Shown: positions 45,543 to 54,166 of the stretch, in pieces
How the letters are laid out: the number at the start of each line of letters is the position of its first letter
How positions within the stretch are numbered: position 1 is the stretch's first letter
DNA from: Lewinella sp. W8
Lineage (GTDB): Bacteria; Bacteroidota; Bacteroidia; Chitinophagales; Saprospiraceae
Length of the DNA: 64,000 bases
NCBI RefSeq assembly: GCF_004375085.3
Contig: NZ_SNAQ03000009.1
Span: 62,001 to 126,000 of the forward strand
Direction: 5' to 3'
Position numbers and translations under genes: made by a program
Notes under the pieces: generated by a model
What the model saw: the letters and a program-made list of their open reading frames with translations, nothing else
Told to the model about the DNA's origin: nothing
The model's database searches: none

Positions 45543-46313
45543 CTAAAAGAGTCTGCCCCGCAGCCCGAGCCGGAAACTTTCAAAGCGTAACCGGCTCCCC
45601 GGCAGCTCGTAATAGTCACGGTCCAGGCTATTCGTAACGCCGATTTCACTGGCCATAAAAACTTCGACTCCCTTACCCAATTCATAGCTGTAGGCAATGC
45701 CCAGGGAAAGGGAGAATCCCGGATTATCGGGCCGCTTATCGTCTGAGAAGAGGGGGTTCGAATTGTTGGCCCGCTGCTCCGGAAGCAGCACCCGCAGGGG
45801 CTCACTGAAGTCGCTGCCCAGGGGTTCCCCATCAAGGTTCAGGCTACGATAGGCCGAGGTGGACATCTCCCGCCCCCAGCGATAAAGGATAACGGAAGTC
45901 TGTAGTTTCACCCCCTTGATAAAGGAGCCCCCCCGAGCCCCCACCTCCAAAACCTGGGCGTTCCGCCCCTGCAGCACGTGGGTTACGCTCACGATCCGGT
46001 CGGGCACCCCGGCCGTGTCTACGACGGACGTCTTTGTGCCCGAAATGGCCAGTCCACGTTGCTGGTCGATGCCCAGTCCGATGACCACCTCCCCCGGTTC
46101 TTTGCCGAAGAAATTAACGGGAATTCCCAACGATAAACCGAGCCTTCCCCCGTAACCACTACCGGGGTTGATCGAAAGGCCGCCAGCATCGATGGTTCGC
46201 AGATTGTAGTTCACCCTTTGTCCCGCTCCCGTGGCGTAAACCGCCAATTTTTGGGCCTTCAGGGACAAGCAACTCAGGATCAGAAAAGCATAGAGGAGAA
46301 CAGTCGTTTTCAT
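45543..46313 (-). CDS. Outer-membrane beta-barrel protein, last gene of a sigma-factor operon
   Basis: The 256-residue protein has a signal peptide (MKTTVLLYAFLILSCLSLKAQ) and alternating strands ending with an aromatic C-terminal residue (RFESFRLGLRGRLF), typical of an outer-membrane barrel. It starts 4 bases after the related upstream gene's stop; both carry a GVPDRI(V/L) motif (AGVPDRIVSVTHV here), suggesting distant paralogy. It is the fourth gene downstream of an ECF sigma factor, so it is probably part of, or controlled by, that system. I do not recognise a named family. Confidence 0.72.
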   Translation of the reverse strand: MKTTVLLYAFLILSCLSLKAQKLAVYATGAGQRVNYNLRTIDAGGLSINPGSGYGGRLGLSLGIPVNFFGKEPGEVVIGLGIDQQRGLAISGTKTSVVDTAGVPDRIVSVTHVLQGRNAQVLEVGARGGSFIKGVKLQTSVILYRWGREMSTSAYRSLNLDGEPLGSDFSEPLRVLLPEQRANNSNPLFSDDKRPDNPGFSLSLGIAYSYELGKGVEVFMASEIGVTNSLDRDYYELPGSRLRFESFRLGLRGRLF

Positions 46314-46317
46314 GGTA

Positions 46318-47133
46318 CTAGAGATTAAAGGTGAAGCCCAGGAAAAAATTCAGCGAGGGGGTAACGGAGGACATGGCCAGGATTCGGTCCGGTACTCCGG
46401 TAGGTTCGGGAATGGCAAAAACCGGCGAGGTATCGGCGGGAGTGGAACGATCACGCAGGACCAGGAACTCCTGATTGTCCAGTCTTTCCGTACCGCCCAG
46501 GGGAGCGATGGCCGAGAGGATGAAATTTCCGCCGAGCGCCATCCCGAAATCGGGGCTTAGCCAGTGGGTGTACTTTACCCCCAACCGTCCGCCAAGATGG
46601 AGCACCCCCCGATACCGTTCCACCAGTGCCCGCTCGGAAAAGGCATCCATGGAGGCCAATAATCCGGTGGGCAACTGACGGCGATACCAGTAGCGCCCGG
46701 GGCCAACGGAGGCACTCAGGGAAAGGTCCCCGGCGCCGATCCGCAGATTTCCCTGGAGCCCGACGAGTAACTCGTAGTGGGTGAGCTGTCCCCGGACGGG
46801 CAGGAAGTAGCTCGTCCCCCCAATGCCGTTAAAGCGCTCGTCGGAGAACCTCAGGCTTTGGGTAAGCAGGAAGGAAAATCCGGGGGCTCGTCGGGCCTCA
46901 AGCACCAGGTCATAGGCGTATCCTTCGGAAGCATCAATTCTGCCCAGGGGCATTCCATTGGTGCCGCCAAATTGCATGAAGTACCCCGTTTGGCCACTCA
47001 AACTCCAGTCGGTGGTTTTGACCTCTTTTTGGGCCGTCAGGGATACGGTGGTGCATAGCAGGGTTAACAGGACAAAGCAGGGGTATGGGAGCAGGAGTAA
47101 GCACCGCCGCTCCAGGTATTGATTTCTGGACAT
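46318..47133 (-). CDS. Outer-membrane beta-barrel protein in the sigma-factor operon
   Basis: The 271-residue product begins with a long basic-hydrophobic signal (residues ~10-35, LLLLPYPCFVLLTLLCTTVSLTAQ). Its body alternates strands (FLLTQSLRFSDERF, YELLVGLQGNLRIGAGDLSLSASVG, GRLGVKYTHWL, FGMALGGNFILS) and ends LNFFLGFTFNL, as expected for a 10-12-strand barrel. TGVPDRILAMSSV near the end matches the motif in the following gene. It lies 20 bases after the anti-sigma-like gene on the same strand, so it is likely co-expressed. Function unknown. Confidence 0.72.
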   Translation of the reverse strand: MSRNQYLERRCLLLLPYPCFVLLTLLCTTVSLTAQKEVKTTDWSLSGQTGYFMQFGGTNGMPLGRIDASEGYAYDLVLEARRAPGFSFLLTQSLRFSDERFNGIGGTSYFLPVRGQLTHYELLVGLQGNLRIGAGDLSLSASVGPGRYWYRRQLPTGLLASMDAFSERALVERYRGVLHLGGRLGVKYTHWLSPDFGMALGGNFILSAIAPLGGTERLDNQEFLVLRDRSTPADTSPVFAIPEPTGVPDRILAMSSVTPSLNFFLGFTFNL

Positions 47134-47153
47134 ATACTGATTGTTTCTTGCGG

Positions 47154-47975
47154 TTAGTAACGGACCCTCACCCGGGGGTAAAGGCCATTATCTGCCTTGG
47201 GTTGTCGCTGAGGCTCTACCCGCAGTTTGGCGATTTGACGTTCGATTTTTCTCTTCCAGATCGCATCCGGGTCAAAATCCCGGGCAATTTGCGGCATCCA
47301 CCGGGGGATTCTCCGCCGGGGCCGGGAGACCCGCTCCGGAGGAGTCGGTTCGGGCGGGCCATTCGCTGCACGTGGGACCGTCTCTCCCTCCGCTTCACCT
47401 CCTGCCTTTCGGTTCTCCGCCGGGCGTGTCTCACGTGGTGGTGGAGTTTTCCCGGCAGCGTCCTGCGGGCTGGTCCGTTGCGTTTCCGGAGGTGCATCCG
47501 GGGAGGGGCCGGAGGAGGCGGTGGCGCGAGCGCCGGATGCCGGGTTCATTCCCGAGCGCTGCCGGCTTCCGCCGGCGGACTGGCCGCGATCGTCCGATAC
47601 GGCCTGCGGTGCCTGCTGGCGGCCGGAAGCTTCGTCAGAAAGCAGGAGAGTACCATCCTCCGCGTCCTCTGTGGCCCACCTATCGGCGGCCAGTTCCTCC
47701 CCGATGGTCGGTGTTGCTTCCCGCGGATACAGCCAGTAGGCCGTCGCCAGGGACACCGTAACCACAACGGGCAACAACCAGGGAAGAAAATTCCAGGTGG
47801 TCCCGCCAGCCGGTCCGGCCTGCGGTGGCGTCTCCGGCGGAGCGGCCGCGCCCCCCTCGAGCAGGGCGGACATGGACAGCCAGTCCTCCTCCGTGGCGGG
47901 GGCGGATTGGTGGTCGGTCATCGTATCCCGCCACTTCCTTTCCCATTCCGGGTGTTTATGGTCCTTCGGGCTCAT
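47154..47975 (-). CDS. Single-pass membrane protein, probable anti-sigma factor
   Basis: The 273-residue protein overlaps the sigma factor gene by four bases (ATGA type), the usual sign of a sigma/anti-sigma pair. Residues 1-~60 are cytoplasmic and would bind the sigma factor; one membrane helix follows (residues ~63-82, FLPWLLPVVVTVSLATAYWL); then ~190 periplasmic residues that are mostly Pro/Ser/Arg/Glu-rich and low complexity, ending in a basic helix (DPDAIWKRKIERQIAKLRVEP). No zinc-anti-sigma motif is seen. The assignment rests on context more than on sequence. Confidence 0.68.
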   Translation of the reverse strand: MSPKDHKHPEWERKWRDTMTDHQSAPATEEDWLSMSALLEGGAAAPPETPPQAGPAGGTTWNFLPWLLPVVVTVSLATAYWLYPREATPTIGEELAADRWATEDAEDGTLLLSDEASGRQQAPQAVSDDRGQSAGGSRQRSGMNPASGARATASSGPSPDAPPETQRTSPQDAAGKTPPPRETRPAENRKAGGEAEGETVPRAANGPPEPTPPERVSRPRRRIPRWMPQIARDFDPDAIWKRKIERQIAKLRVEPQRQPKADNGLYPRVRVRY

Positions 47976-48538
47976 GACCGTTGTTGATTGATTTCGTGAG
48001 TAGATAGGTAGGCATCCCGGAGCAGTTCGCGGGCTTTAGCCAGCCGCCACCGGCTGGCCACGGCGGTGATGTCCAGTTCGCGGGCGATTTCGGGATGGGA
48101 GTAGTCGTCAAAAACGTACAGGCTAAAGACCACCCGAAGGTAATCGGGCAGGGTCTCCAGTAGTTTCAGGATGTCTTCCGCCGCCAGGTTTTCCAGTCCC
48201 GTATTGGCCACACTGGTGGGGGCGGGATATGCTTCCGGGTGGAAGCGCCGGCGGGCTCGCCCTTCGTCCCGAATAAAGTTCAGCACCGTCCGCCGTACGA
48301 TGGTGGCCATCCAGCCTTCCAATCGCTCCTGCTCCCGGTAGTCGGGCAGCGACTGAAAGATTTTCAGCATCGCCTGGTTGAGTACACTGACGGCTTCGGC
48401 GCGATCCCGCAGGTACCGCTGTACGAGGGGAAGCAAAAAGGGAAAACTTTTGCGGTAGAGCATCTCCTGCCCGCGGCGGTCCCCGCGACGGCAGGCCGCC
48501 AGCAGTTTGTTCCGTTCTCGGGCTGTGATGAATTGCAT
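47972..48538 (-). CDS. ECF RNA polymerase sigma-70 factor, head of a four-gene operon
   Basis: ATG 48538 gives 188 residues (MQFITARERNKLLAACRRGDRRGQEMLYRKSFPFLL); a longer frame from 48628 adds an unlikely leader. Region 2 includes RAEAVSVLNQAMLKIFQSLPDYREQERLEGWMATIVRRTVLNFIRDE and region 4 ILKLLETLPDYLRVVFSLYVFDDYSHPEIARELDITAVASRWRLAKARELL. The gene order sigma, membrane protein, barrel, barrel suggests a self-contained envelope sensing unit. Its target promoters are unknown. Confidence 0.9.
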   Translation of the reverse strand: MQFITARERNKLLAACRRGDRRGQEMLYRKSFPFLLPLVQRYLRDRAEAVSVLNQAMLKIFQSLPDYREQERLEGWMATIVRRTVLNFIRDEGRARRRFHPEAYPAPTSVANTGLENLAAEDILKLLETLPDYLRVVFSLYVFDDYSHPEIARELDITAVASRWRLAKARELLRDAYLSTHEINQQRS

Positions 48539-48692
48539 GATGGTTTTCCTTTCACCCCCATTAGCACCATGCGTCGCGGAAGTGTGAGCGCAGGGCACAC
48601 TTTTTTTCCAAAAAAACCGGAAATCCATCCTTTATGCCGATAATCGGCGGGTTTCCGGCCGGAGATTTTCATAATTCAGACCAAGTCCCTAC

Positions 48693-48718
48693 TTTTACCA
48701 ACCAACCGATTGGTAAAA
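48693..48718. promoter_or_regulatory. Candidate TetR operator overlapping the start codon
   Basis: TTTTACCAA (48693-48701) and TTGGTAAAA (48710-48718) are perfect inverted arms; the inner ACCAACCGATTGGT resembles classic TetR-family operators. It touches the ATG of the TetR gene at 48718, as expected for autorepression. Confidence 0.65.
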
Positions 48719-49281
48719 TGCCAAAAACGAAAACCTCCCGCGAAGAAATTCTGCGCGCCACCTGGGCGGAGTTCCACCGCACGGGCTACGCCGACACTTC
48801 CCTCCAGCAGCTGGCGAACGCCGCCGGGCTGGGCAAGGCGGGACTACTCCACCACTTCGGCAGTAAGGAAGGCCTGATGCGGGCCGTGATCGAGTTCGTT
48901 GACAACTGGTACGGCGACAACGTCTTGGCCATGGTGGACGAACCGGGCACAGTGGAGGAACGTTTGGAGCGGTTTTTGCGGCGACACCTGCACTTTTGCC
49001 AGCTCAACGACGGCGGTGGCTGCTTTTTCGCCAACATGATCCTGGAGACCGGGGTGACCGGGCAGTTTGCCCCAACCCTGCAGAACTTCCACGCCGGCTG
49101 GGAGGCGGCCATGATCCGGCTGCTCTCCGAGCGGTTTCCCGCCGAGGAAGCCCGGGAGCGGACTTATCGTTTATTCGCCGATTACCAGGGCAGCGTCGTA
49201 CTGTTCAAGCTTTACCGGGACCCCGTCCATCTGGAGCGCCTGGTTACCCGGAGCATCCGCGGCCTGCAACACCCCATTTAA
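48718..49281 (+). CDS. TetR family transcriptional regulator
   Basis: ATG 48718 (187 residues) is preferred over the frame from 48634 because the operator palindrome ends at this codon. The helix-turn-helix is REEILRATWAEFHRTGYADTSLQQLANAAGLGKAGLLHHFGSKEGLMRAVIEF. The C-terminal part includes NDGGGCFFANMILETG, common in TetR proteins that control small hydrolase or oxidoreductase genes. An alpha/beta hydrolase gene follows 10 bases downstream, so the pair probably forms one autoregulated transcript; the ligand may be a substrate of the hydrolase. Confidence 0.9.
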   Translation: MPKTKTSREEILRATWAEFHRTGYADTSLQQLANAAGLGKAGLLHHFGSKEGLMRAVIEFVDNWYGDNVLAMVDEPGTVEERLERFLRRHLHFCQLNDGGGCFFANMILETGVTGQFAPTLQNFHAGWEAAMIRLLSERFPAEEARERTYRLFADYQGSVVLFKLYRDPVHLERLVTRSIRGLQHPI

Positions 49282-49291
49282 CCCCTACCCC

Positions 49292-50248
49292 ATGAACGGC
49301 AAGCAACTCCTCTTCAAGGGCCTTGGCCACACCATCAATACGGTATCCTACCTCAGTCCGGACCGGGCGGGCCGAATCGCCTTCAAGATTTTTGCCACCC
49401 CACCGAAGCCCCGCATCCGCCCCAAGGAAGCGGCCTTCCTCGGGGCCGCCGATCGGCACGATCTGCTCTGGCGGCAGCACCGCATCCCAGTTTACAGCTG
49501 GGGAGAGAAACATCATCCCACCGTCTTTTGCAGCTACGGCTGGGGCTACAACGCCGGCCGCTGGCGCCACTTCGTGCCCGGTTTGCTGGAGGCCGGTTAT
49601 CGTGTCGTCGCCTTTGATCCGCCGGGCCACGGGCTGGCCACGAAGGGTTCTTTGACCTACCCGGACCTGGTCGACCTGCAGCAGCACATCCTAGAAACCC
49701 TCGGGAAGATCGACCTGGTGCTGGCCCACTCCTTCGGGGGTGGTTGTCTGGTGGAGAGCCTGACGCGGATGCCGCGCGCCCTGCACCCGGAGCGGCTCTG
49801 TCTGATGGGCATCTTCTCGGAGGTGCGGTGGATCTTTGAGGTCTACGCCCAGGCCATGGGCCTGCGGCGGCCGGCCTTCCGCGGTATGGTTAATCACATC
49901 GAGGGCCTCACCGGGCGTTGCCTCGATGATTTTGACGTCGCACGCAACGCTCAGTCCCTAAGCCACCTACCCACCCTGCTCGTCCACGACCCCGAAGACC
50001 GCACGACGGCCTTCCGCAACGCCGAACGCAACCTGAGCCACTGGAGCGGCAGTGCCCTCTACGCGCCCCGCGGTGCGGGGCATCACCTGGGGACGGCGGA
50101 GGTCACCAACAAGGTGCTCCACTGGTTAATCGAGGCCCAGCTGCCCACTGGGGTGATCCAAAACTCCGGTAACCTGGACCCCATGCCCGCCATCGTGACC
50201 CGGGAAGACCTGATGGCCAGCGGTGGGGTGAGCGATTATTATCAGTAG
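49292..50248 (+). CDS. Alpha/beta hydrolase
   Basis: The 318-residue protein has the alpha/beta hydrolase fold: an oxyanion-region strand FCSYGWGYNAGRWRHFVPGLLEAGYRVVAFDPPGHG, the nucleophile elbow AHSFGGG with Ser147, the acid in LLVHDPEDRTT and the histidine in GAGHHLG. The first ~65 residues (KGLGHTINTVSYLSPDRAGRIAFKIFATPPK) precede the core and are seen in a Bacteroidota/Proteobacteria subgroup near TetR genes. No signal peptide, so cytoplasmic. The substrate is probably an ester or lipid-like compound, inferred from the family only. Confidence 0.88.
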   Translation: MNGKQLLFKGLGHTINTVSYLSPDRAGRIAFKIFATPPKPRIRPKEAAFLGAADRHDLLWRQHRIPVYSWGEKHHPTVFCSYGWGYNAGRWRHFVPGLLEAGYRVVAFDPPGHGLATKGSLTYPDLVDLQQHILETLGKIDLVLAHSFGGGCLVESLTRMPRALHPERLCLMGIFSEVRWIFEVYAQAMGLRRPAFRGMVNHIEGLTGRCLDDFDVARNAQSLSHLPTLLVHDPEDRTTAFRNAERNLSHWSGSALYAPRGAGHHLGTAEVTNKVLHWLIEAQLPTGVIQNSGNLDPMPAIVTREDLMASGGVSDYYQ

Positions 50249-50317
50249 TCCAAGCCGCCGAGACCTCGGAACAGCAGAGACATCTCCGAGGACCGGCTTA
50301 GCTTTCTCTTCTTCAAC

Positions 50318-50366
50318 CAGCGCTCCTCCTATCCGTCGAGCGCAGCGAGCTGATCGGAGGTGTCGC
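50318..50366 (+). repeat. 49-base direct repeat, copy 1
   Basis: Starts CAGCGCTCCTCCTATCCG and is identical to 50503-50551, 185 bases away. The inner part GAGCGCAGCGAGC... can partly fold on itself. Confidence 0.85.
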
Positions 50367-50502
50367 GATGCCAAGTTCCCAGCGGAGCACCCAAAGGAAC
50401 CGACGGACTGCGCCCGGCCGGCACGCTTCGAAGTCCGGCTAACTTCTTTCTTCCTTCTTCTTTCTTCCTTCTTCCTCAGCCTCAACCTTCTCCTCCCTCA
50501 AA

Positions 50503-50551
50503 CAGCGCTCCTCCTATCCGTCGAGCGCAGCGAGCTGATCGGAGGTGTCGC
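50503..50551 (+). repeat. 49-base direct repeat, copy 2
   Basis: Identical to 50318-50366. Ends GATCGGAGGTGTCGC. Confidence 0.85.
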
Positions 50552-50831
50552 AATGTGGTGAATTCTCTCCCTTCATTCTGTATTCTTCCTTCTTCTAGCT
50601 GGACGCAGGTATGCGTCGCTAGGCTACCCTCTACCATGGCACCCGTCCCGGCTGAGCCGAGTATTGCATGGCACCTGCGCTCCGTCGCAAAAAAGAACTC
50701 CCACCTGCTCGCGGTAATTATTCCATCTGGAGGAATAAGATTTCCACTACCCGTCGGACAAAGTGGGCAATCTCCCCTCAACTGTATTTTTTATCACCGC
50801 GTTACTAAGGAAAATCAAAACCCAAAAAACC

Positions 50832-51482
50832 ATGCCATTACGATTAGGTGAAGTCGCTCCCGACTTCAACGCACAAACCACCGAAGGCAACATTAATTTT
50901 CACCAGTGGGCCGGCGACAAGTGGGTAATCCTGTACAGCCACCCCAGCGACTACACCCCCGTTTGCACCACCGAACTCGGGATGACGGCCAAGCTTAAAG
51001 AAGAGTTTGAACGCCGCAACGCTAAAGCCATCGCCCTGAGCGTGGACGACCTGGACAGCCATATGGGCTGGATCAAAGACATCGAGGAAACCCAGGAGGT
51101 GAAAATGAATTTCCCCATCATTGCCGATGAGGACAAAAAGGTCGCCATCGCCTACGACATGCTCCACCCCGAGGCCGATGCGAAGTTTACGGTTCGGTCC
51201 GTGTACATCATTGACCCTCAGAAAAAAATCCGTTTGACGCTGACTTATCCTCCCTCTACGGGTCGGAATTTCCACGAGATCCTCCGGGTGATCGACAGCC
51301 TCCAACTGACGGATAATTACTCCGTGGCTACCCCGGTAAACTGGGAAGACGGCGAAGACGTGGTGGTGTCTCCCTCCATCCCTACCGAAGACATTCCCGA
51401 CCGGTTCCCGAAGGGGCACAAGGTTATCCGTCCCTACCTGCGGACCACACCTCAGCCCAACCGCAAGACTGACACCCTTTAA
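50832..51482 (+). CDS. 1-Cys peroxiredoxin (Prx6 type)
   Basis: The enzyme reduces peroxides. ATG 50832 gives 216 residues, the Prx6 length; an upstream start would add a non-conserved leader. The peroxidatic cysteine is Cys45 in HPSDYTPVCTTE. The C-terminal extension (YPPSTGRNFHEILRVIDSLQLTD, TPVNWEDGEDVVVSPSIP, FPKGHKVIRPYLRTT) is typical of this class. No second conserved cysteine at the resolving position is seen, so it probably depends on an external thiol. It is monocistronic with a strong terminator. Confidence 0.93.
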   Translation: MPLRLGEVAPDFNAQTTEGNINFHQWAGDKWVILYSHPSDYTPVCTTELGMTAKLKEEFERRNAKAIALSVDDLDSHMGWIKDIEETQEVKMNFPIIADEDKKVAIAYDMLHPEADAKFTVRSVYIIDPQKKIRLTLTYPPSTGRNFHEILRVIDSLQLTDNYSVATPVNWEDGEDVVVSPSIPTEDIPDRFPKGHKVIRPYLRTTPQPNRKTDTL

Positions 51483-51490
51483 ATTTCACC

Positions 51491-51531
51491 GGGCCGAATT
51501 GTCCGTATAGGACAATTCGGCCCTTCTTTTT
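51491..51531 (+). terminator. Intrinsic terminator of the peroxiredoxin gene
   Basis: Perfect 14-bp stem GGGCCGAATTGTCC GTATA GGACAATTCGGCCC followed by TTCTTTTT, 8 bases after the stop codon. Confidence 0.95.
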
Positions 51532-51658
51532 GCCGTAACCAGCAGGAAATTTTGCCAAAACAACCTTTTCCGGTAAACACCAACCCGATTTTTTACTTTA
51601 GCAATAGGATTTGGCCTGACCTAAGCAATATTTTCGGGCCGCAAAACAAATAAGCCAA

Positions 51659-54103
51659 ATGCAAAAACTACTTTTATTACTGGCCCTGCTGGTCAGTACT
51701 CCCGTCCTGTTTGCCCAGGCAGAGGAGGACCCCAAAGAGGAAAAAACCGAAGAAAAGAAGGAAAAAAAGGACCCTTACGAGGAGCTCATCAAGGACGCTG
51801 AGGTCCAGGAAGGGCTGTTTACCGTCATCAATAAGGACGGTAAGACCTACTTCGAAATTCCCGAAGACCTGCTGGAACGGGAAATCCTCATCGTCAGCCG
51901 CATCAGTGGATTCGTCAAGGGGCTCAACTTTGGTGGAGCCGGCACCAAGAGCCGTCCCCAGCAGGTGATCCGCTGGCAGAAGCACGGCAAGAAATTGCTG
52001 CTCCGTAGCGTCAGCTACAACAGCGTCGCCAGCGAAGAGGACCCCGTTTACGAATCGGTGAAGAACAACAACTTCGAGCCCATCATCGCCGCCTTCGACA
52101 TCAAGGCCATGGGCGACGACAGCACCAGTGCGGTCGCCGACGTAACGAGCCTTTTCTCCACCGATATCCCCATGATCGGTGCCATGTACGACAGCCAACG
52201 TAAACGCTTCGGCGTCCGGGGGCTGGATAAGTCCCGGAGCATGGTCATGTACACCAAGGCCTTCCCCAAGAACGTCGAGGTGCGCCACGTACTGACCTAC
52301 CAGGGAACCTCGCTCCCAGACAATCAACTGACCGGCACCCTGTCCGTGGAGATGAACCAGAGCTTCATCGTGCTGCCCGAAGACCCCATGCAGCCCCGCT
52401 ACTACGACCCCCGGGTCAGCTACTTCAGCATCGCCCAGACCAACTACAGCCTGGACGCCCAGCGGGCAGAAACCCAGCGCTTCATCACCCGCTGGCGCCT
52501 GGAGCCCAAGGACATGGAGGCCTGGAAGCGCGGTGAACTGGTAGAAGTGAAGAAACCCATTATTTACTACATCGACCCCGCTACCCCCAAAGAATGGGCG
52601 CCCTACATCAAGCAGGGGGTGGACGACTGGCAGGTAGCTTTTGAGGCCATCGGCCTCAAGAACGCCATCATGGGCAAATACGCCCCCACCAAGGAAGAGG
52701 ATCCCGACTGGAGCCCCGAGGACGTACGCTACTCCGTAATCCGCTACATCACCACGGACATCCAGAACGCCCAGGGCCCCCACGTTCACGACCCGCGCAC
52801 GGGAGAAATTCTGGAGAGTGACATCATGTGGTACCACAACGTGATGAACCTGCTCCGCAATTGGTACCTCATTCAGACGGCCGCAGTCAACCCCGAGGCC
52901 CGGACCCCCAAGTTCAAGAAAGAGGTCATGGGCGAACTGATTCGCTTCGTAGCCGCCCACGAGGTGGGCCACACCATCGGTCTGCCCCACAACATGGGCA
53001 GTTCGGCGGCCTACACCGTGGAGCAACTCCGCAGCCCTGGATTCGTGCAGGAGAACGGTACGGCCCCCAGCATCATGGACTACGCCCGCTTCAACTACGT
53101 GGCGCAGCCCGAGGACAAAAACGCGGGGCTCCACCCCAAAATCGGTCCCTACGACATGCACTCCATCCGCTTCGGCTACCTCCCCATTCCCGAGGCCAGC
53201 TCTCCGGATGAGGAACGTCCCATCCTGAACGCCATGATCAAGGAGAAGGCCGACGATCCCGTTTACCGCTTCGGCCGTCAGCGCTTCCGGGGCCACGACC
53301 CCAGCGCCCAGACCGAAGACCTGAGCAACGACGCCGTGATGGCCTCCAATCTCGGCATCAAGAACCTCCAGCGCATTGTGCCGAACCTCACCCAGTGGAT
53401 GGCCGAGGACGGCAAATACTTCGACAACCTGGAGGAGGTGTACGACAACGTGATCGGCCAGCTGCGCCGCTACACCGGACACGTAACCAATAACGTGGCC
53501 GGCGTCATTGAATGGCAGCGGACCGCCGACGAGAACAAGCCCGTGTACGAGACCGTCGACGCCGCCCGCCAGCGGGCCGCGGTCAACTTCCTCAACCGCC
53601 AGATCTTCACTACCCCCGAGTGGCTGATCGAAGAGGAGATTCTCAACCGCATCTCCCCCAGCGGCGTGGCCAGCAAAATCGAACGGCTGCAGAAGGGCGC
53701 CCTCGGCACCCTGATGACGACCGATCGCCTCAACCGTCTGGCCGAGCAGAAGGCCATGGACGCCAGCAACTACGGCCTCATGGACCTGATGAAGCAAACG
53801 CGGGAAGGCATCTTCACCGAGGCCAACACCAACTCCACTTACGGCCGGACGCTGCAGCTGGCCTACGTGGATGGCCTGACGGGAGTACTCAAAAACGATG
53901 ACGCCAGCGCCGACGTGAAGGCCGCCGCCCGGGCGACCCTCCGCAACATCAGTCTGGACATGACCAAAAAGGCCCTCAACGACAGCGACTTCCTGAAGAA
54001 CGCCTTCGGCGAGCAGGGCCTCGTCAGCGGGCACCAGAGTGAAATTGCCCAGCGCATCAACGTAGCCCTCCGGGGAATGGACGCCATGATGAAAGGGAAA
54101 TAA
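51659..54103 (+). CDS. Secreted zinc metalloprotease (DUF5117/DUF5118 family)
   Basis: The 814-residue protein has a signal peptide (MQKLLLLLALLVSTPVLFAQ), a charged Glu/Lys linker (residues ~20-45), a DUF5118-like start (YEELIKDAEVQEGLFTVINKDGKTYFEIP), a DUF5117-like domain, and a catalytic domain with HEVGHTIGLPHN beginning at His434, the extended HExxHxxGxxH zinc motif, followed by the Met-turn SIMDYARFNYVA. Similar proteins in Bacteroidota are periplasmic or surface proteases of unclear substrate. It stands alone with a terminator on each side (51491 upstream, 54125 downstream). Confidence 0.9.
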   Translation: MQKLLLLLALLVSTPVLFAQAEEDPKEEKTEEKKEKKDPYEELIKDAEVQEGLFTVINKDGKTYFEIPEDLLEREILIVSRISGFVKGLNFGGAGTKSRPQQVIRWQKHGKKLLLRSVSYNSVASEEDPVYESVKNNNFEPIIAAFDIKAMGDDSTSAVADVTSLFSTDIPMIGAMYDSQRKRFGVRGLDKSRSMVMYTKAFPKNVEVRHVLTYQGTSLPDNQLTGTLSVEMNQSFIVLPEDPMQPRYYDPRVSYFSIAQTNYSLDAQRAETQRFITRWRLEPKDMEAWKRGELVEVKKPIIYYIDPATPKEWAPYIKQGVDDWQVAFEAIGLKNAIMGKYAPTKEEDPDWSPEDVRYSVIRYITTDIQNAQGPHVHDPRTGEILESDIMWYHNVMNLLRNWYLIQTAAVNPEARTPKFKKEVMGELIRFVAAHEVGHTIGLPHNMGSSAAYTVEQLRSPGFVQENGTAPSIMDYARFNYVAQPEDKNAGLHPKIGPYDMHSIRFGYLPIPEASSPDEERPILNAMIKEKADDPVYRFGRQRFRGHDPSAQTEDLSNDAVMASNLGIKNLQRIVPNLTQWMAEDGKYFDNLEEVYDNVIGQLRRYTGHVTNNVAGVIEWQRTADENKPVYETVDAARQRAAVNFLNRQIFTTPEWLIEEEILNRISPSGVASKIERLQKGALGTLMTTDRLNRLAEQKAMDASNYGLMDLMKQTREGIFTEANTNSTYGRTLQLAYVDGLTGVLKNDDASADVKAAARATLRNISLDMTKKALNDSDFLKNAFGEQGLVSGHQSEIAQRINVALRGMDAMMKGK

Positions 54104-54124
54104 TCCTTCCCCAGCGTCTTTAGT

Positions 54125-54161
54125 GCGGGCCAGGAACATGCTTCCTGGCCCGCATTTTTTT
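54125..54161 (+). terminator. Intrinsic terminator of the metalloprotease gene
   Basis: 12-bp stem GCGGGCCAGGAA CATGC TTCCTGGCCCGC followed by ATTTTTTTT; it ends 6 bases before the next start codon. Confidence 0.92.
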
Positions 54162-54166
54162 TGCCC

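Larger units (their letters stand above)
50249..50831. other. Repeat- and pyrimidine-rich gap before the peroxiredoxin gene
   Basis: Two identical 49-base repeats (50318-50366, 50503-50551) sit around CTTCTTTCTTCC-type low-complexity DNA. No gene is supported. The peroxiredoxin promoter should lie near 50780-50810 (TATTTTTTATC), but no convincing box is visible. Confidence 0.55.
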
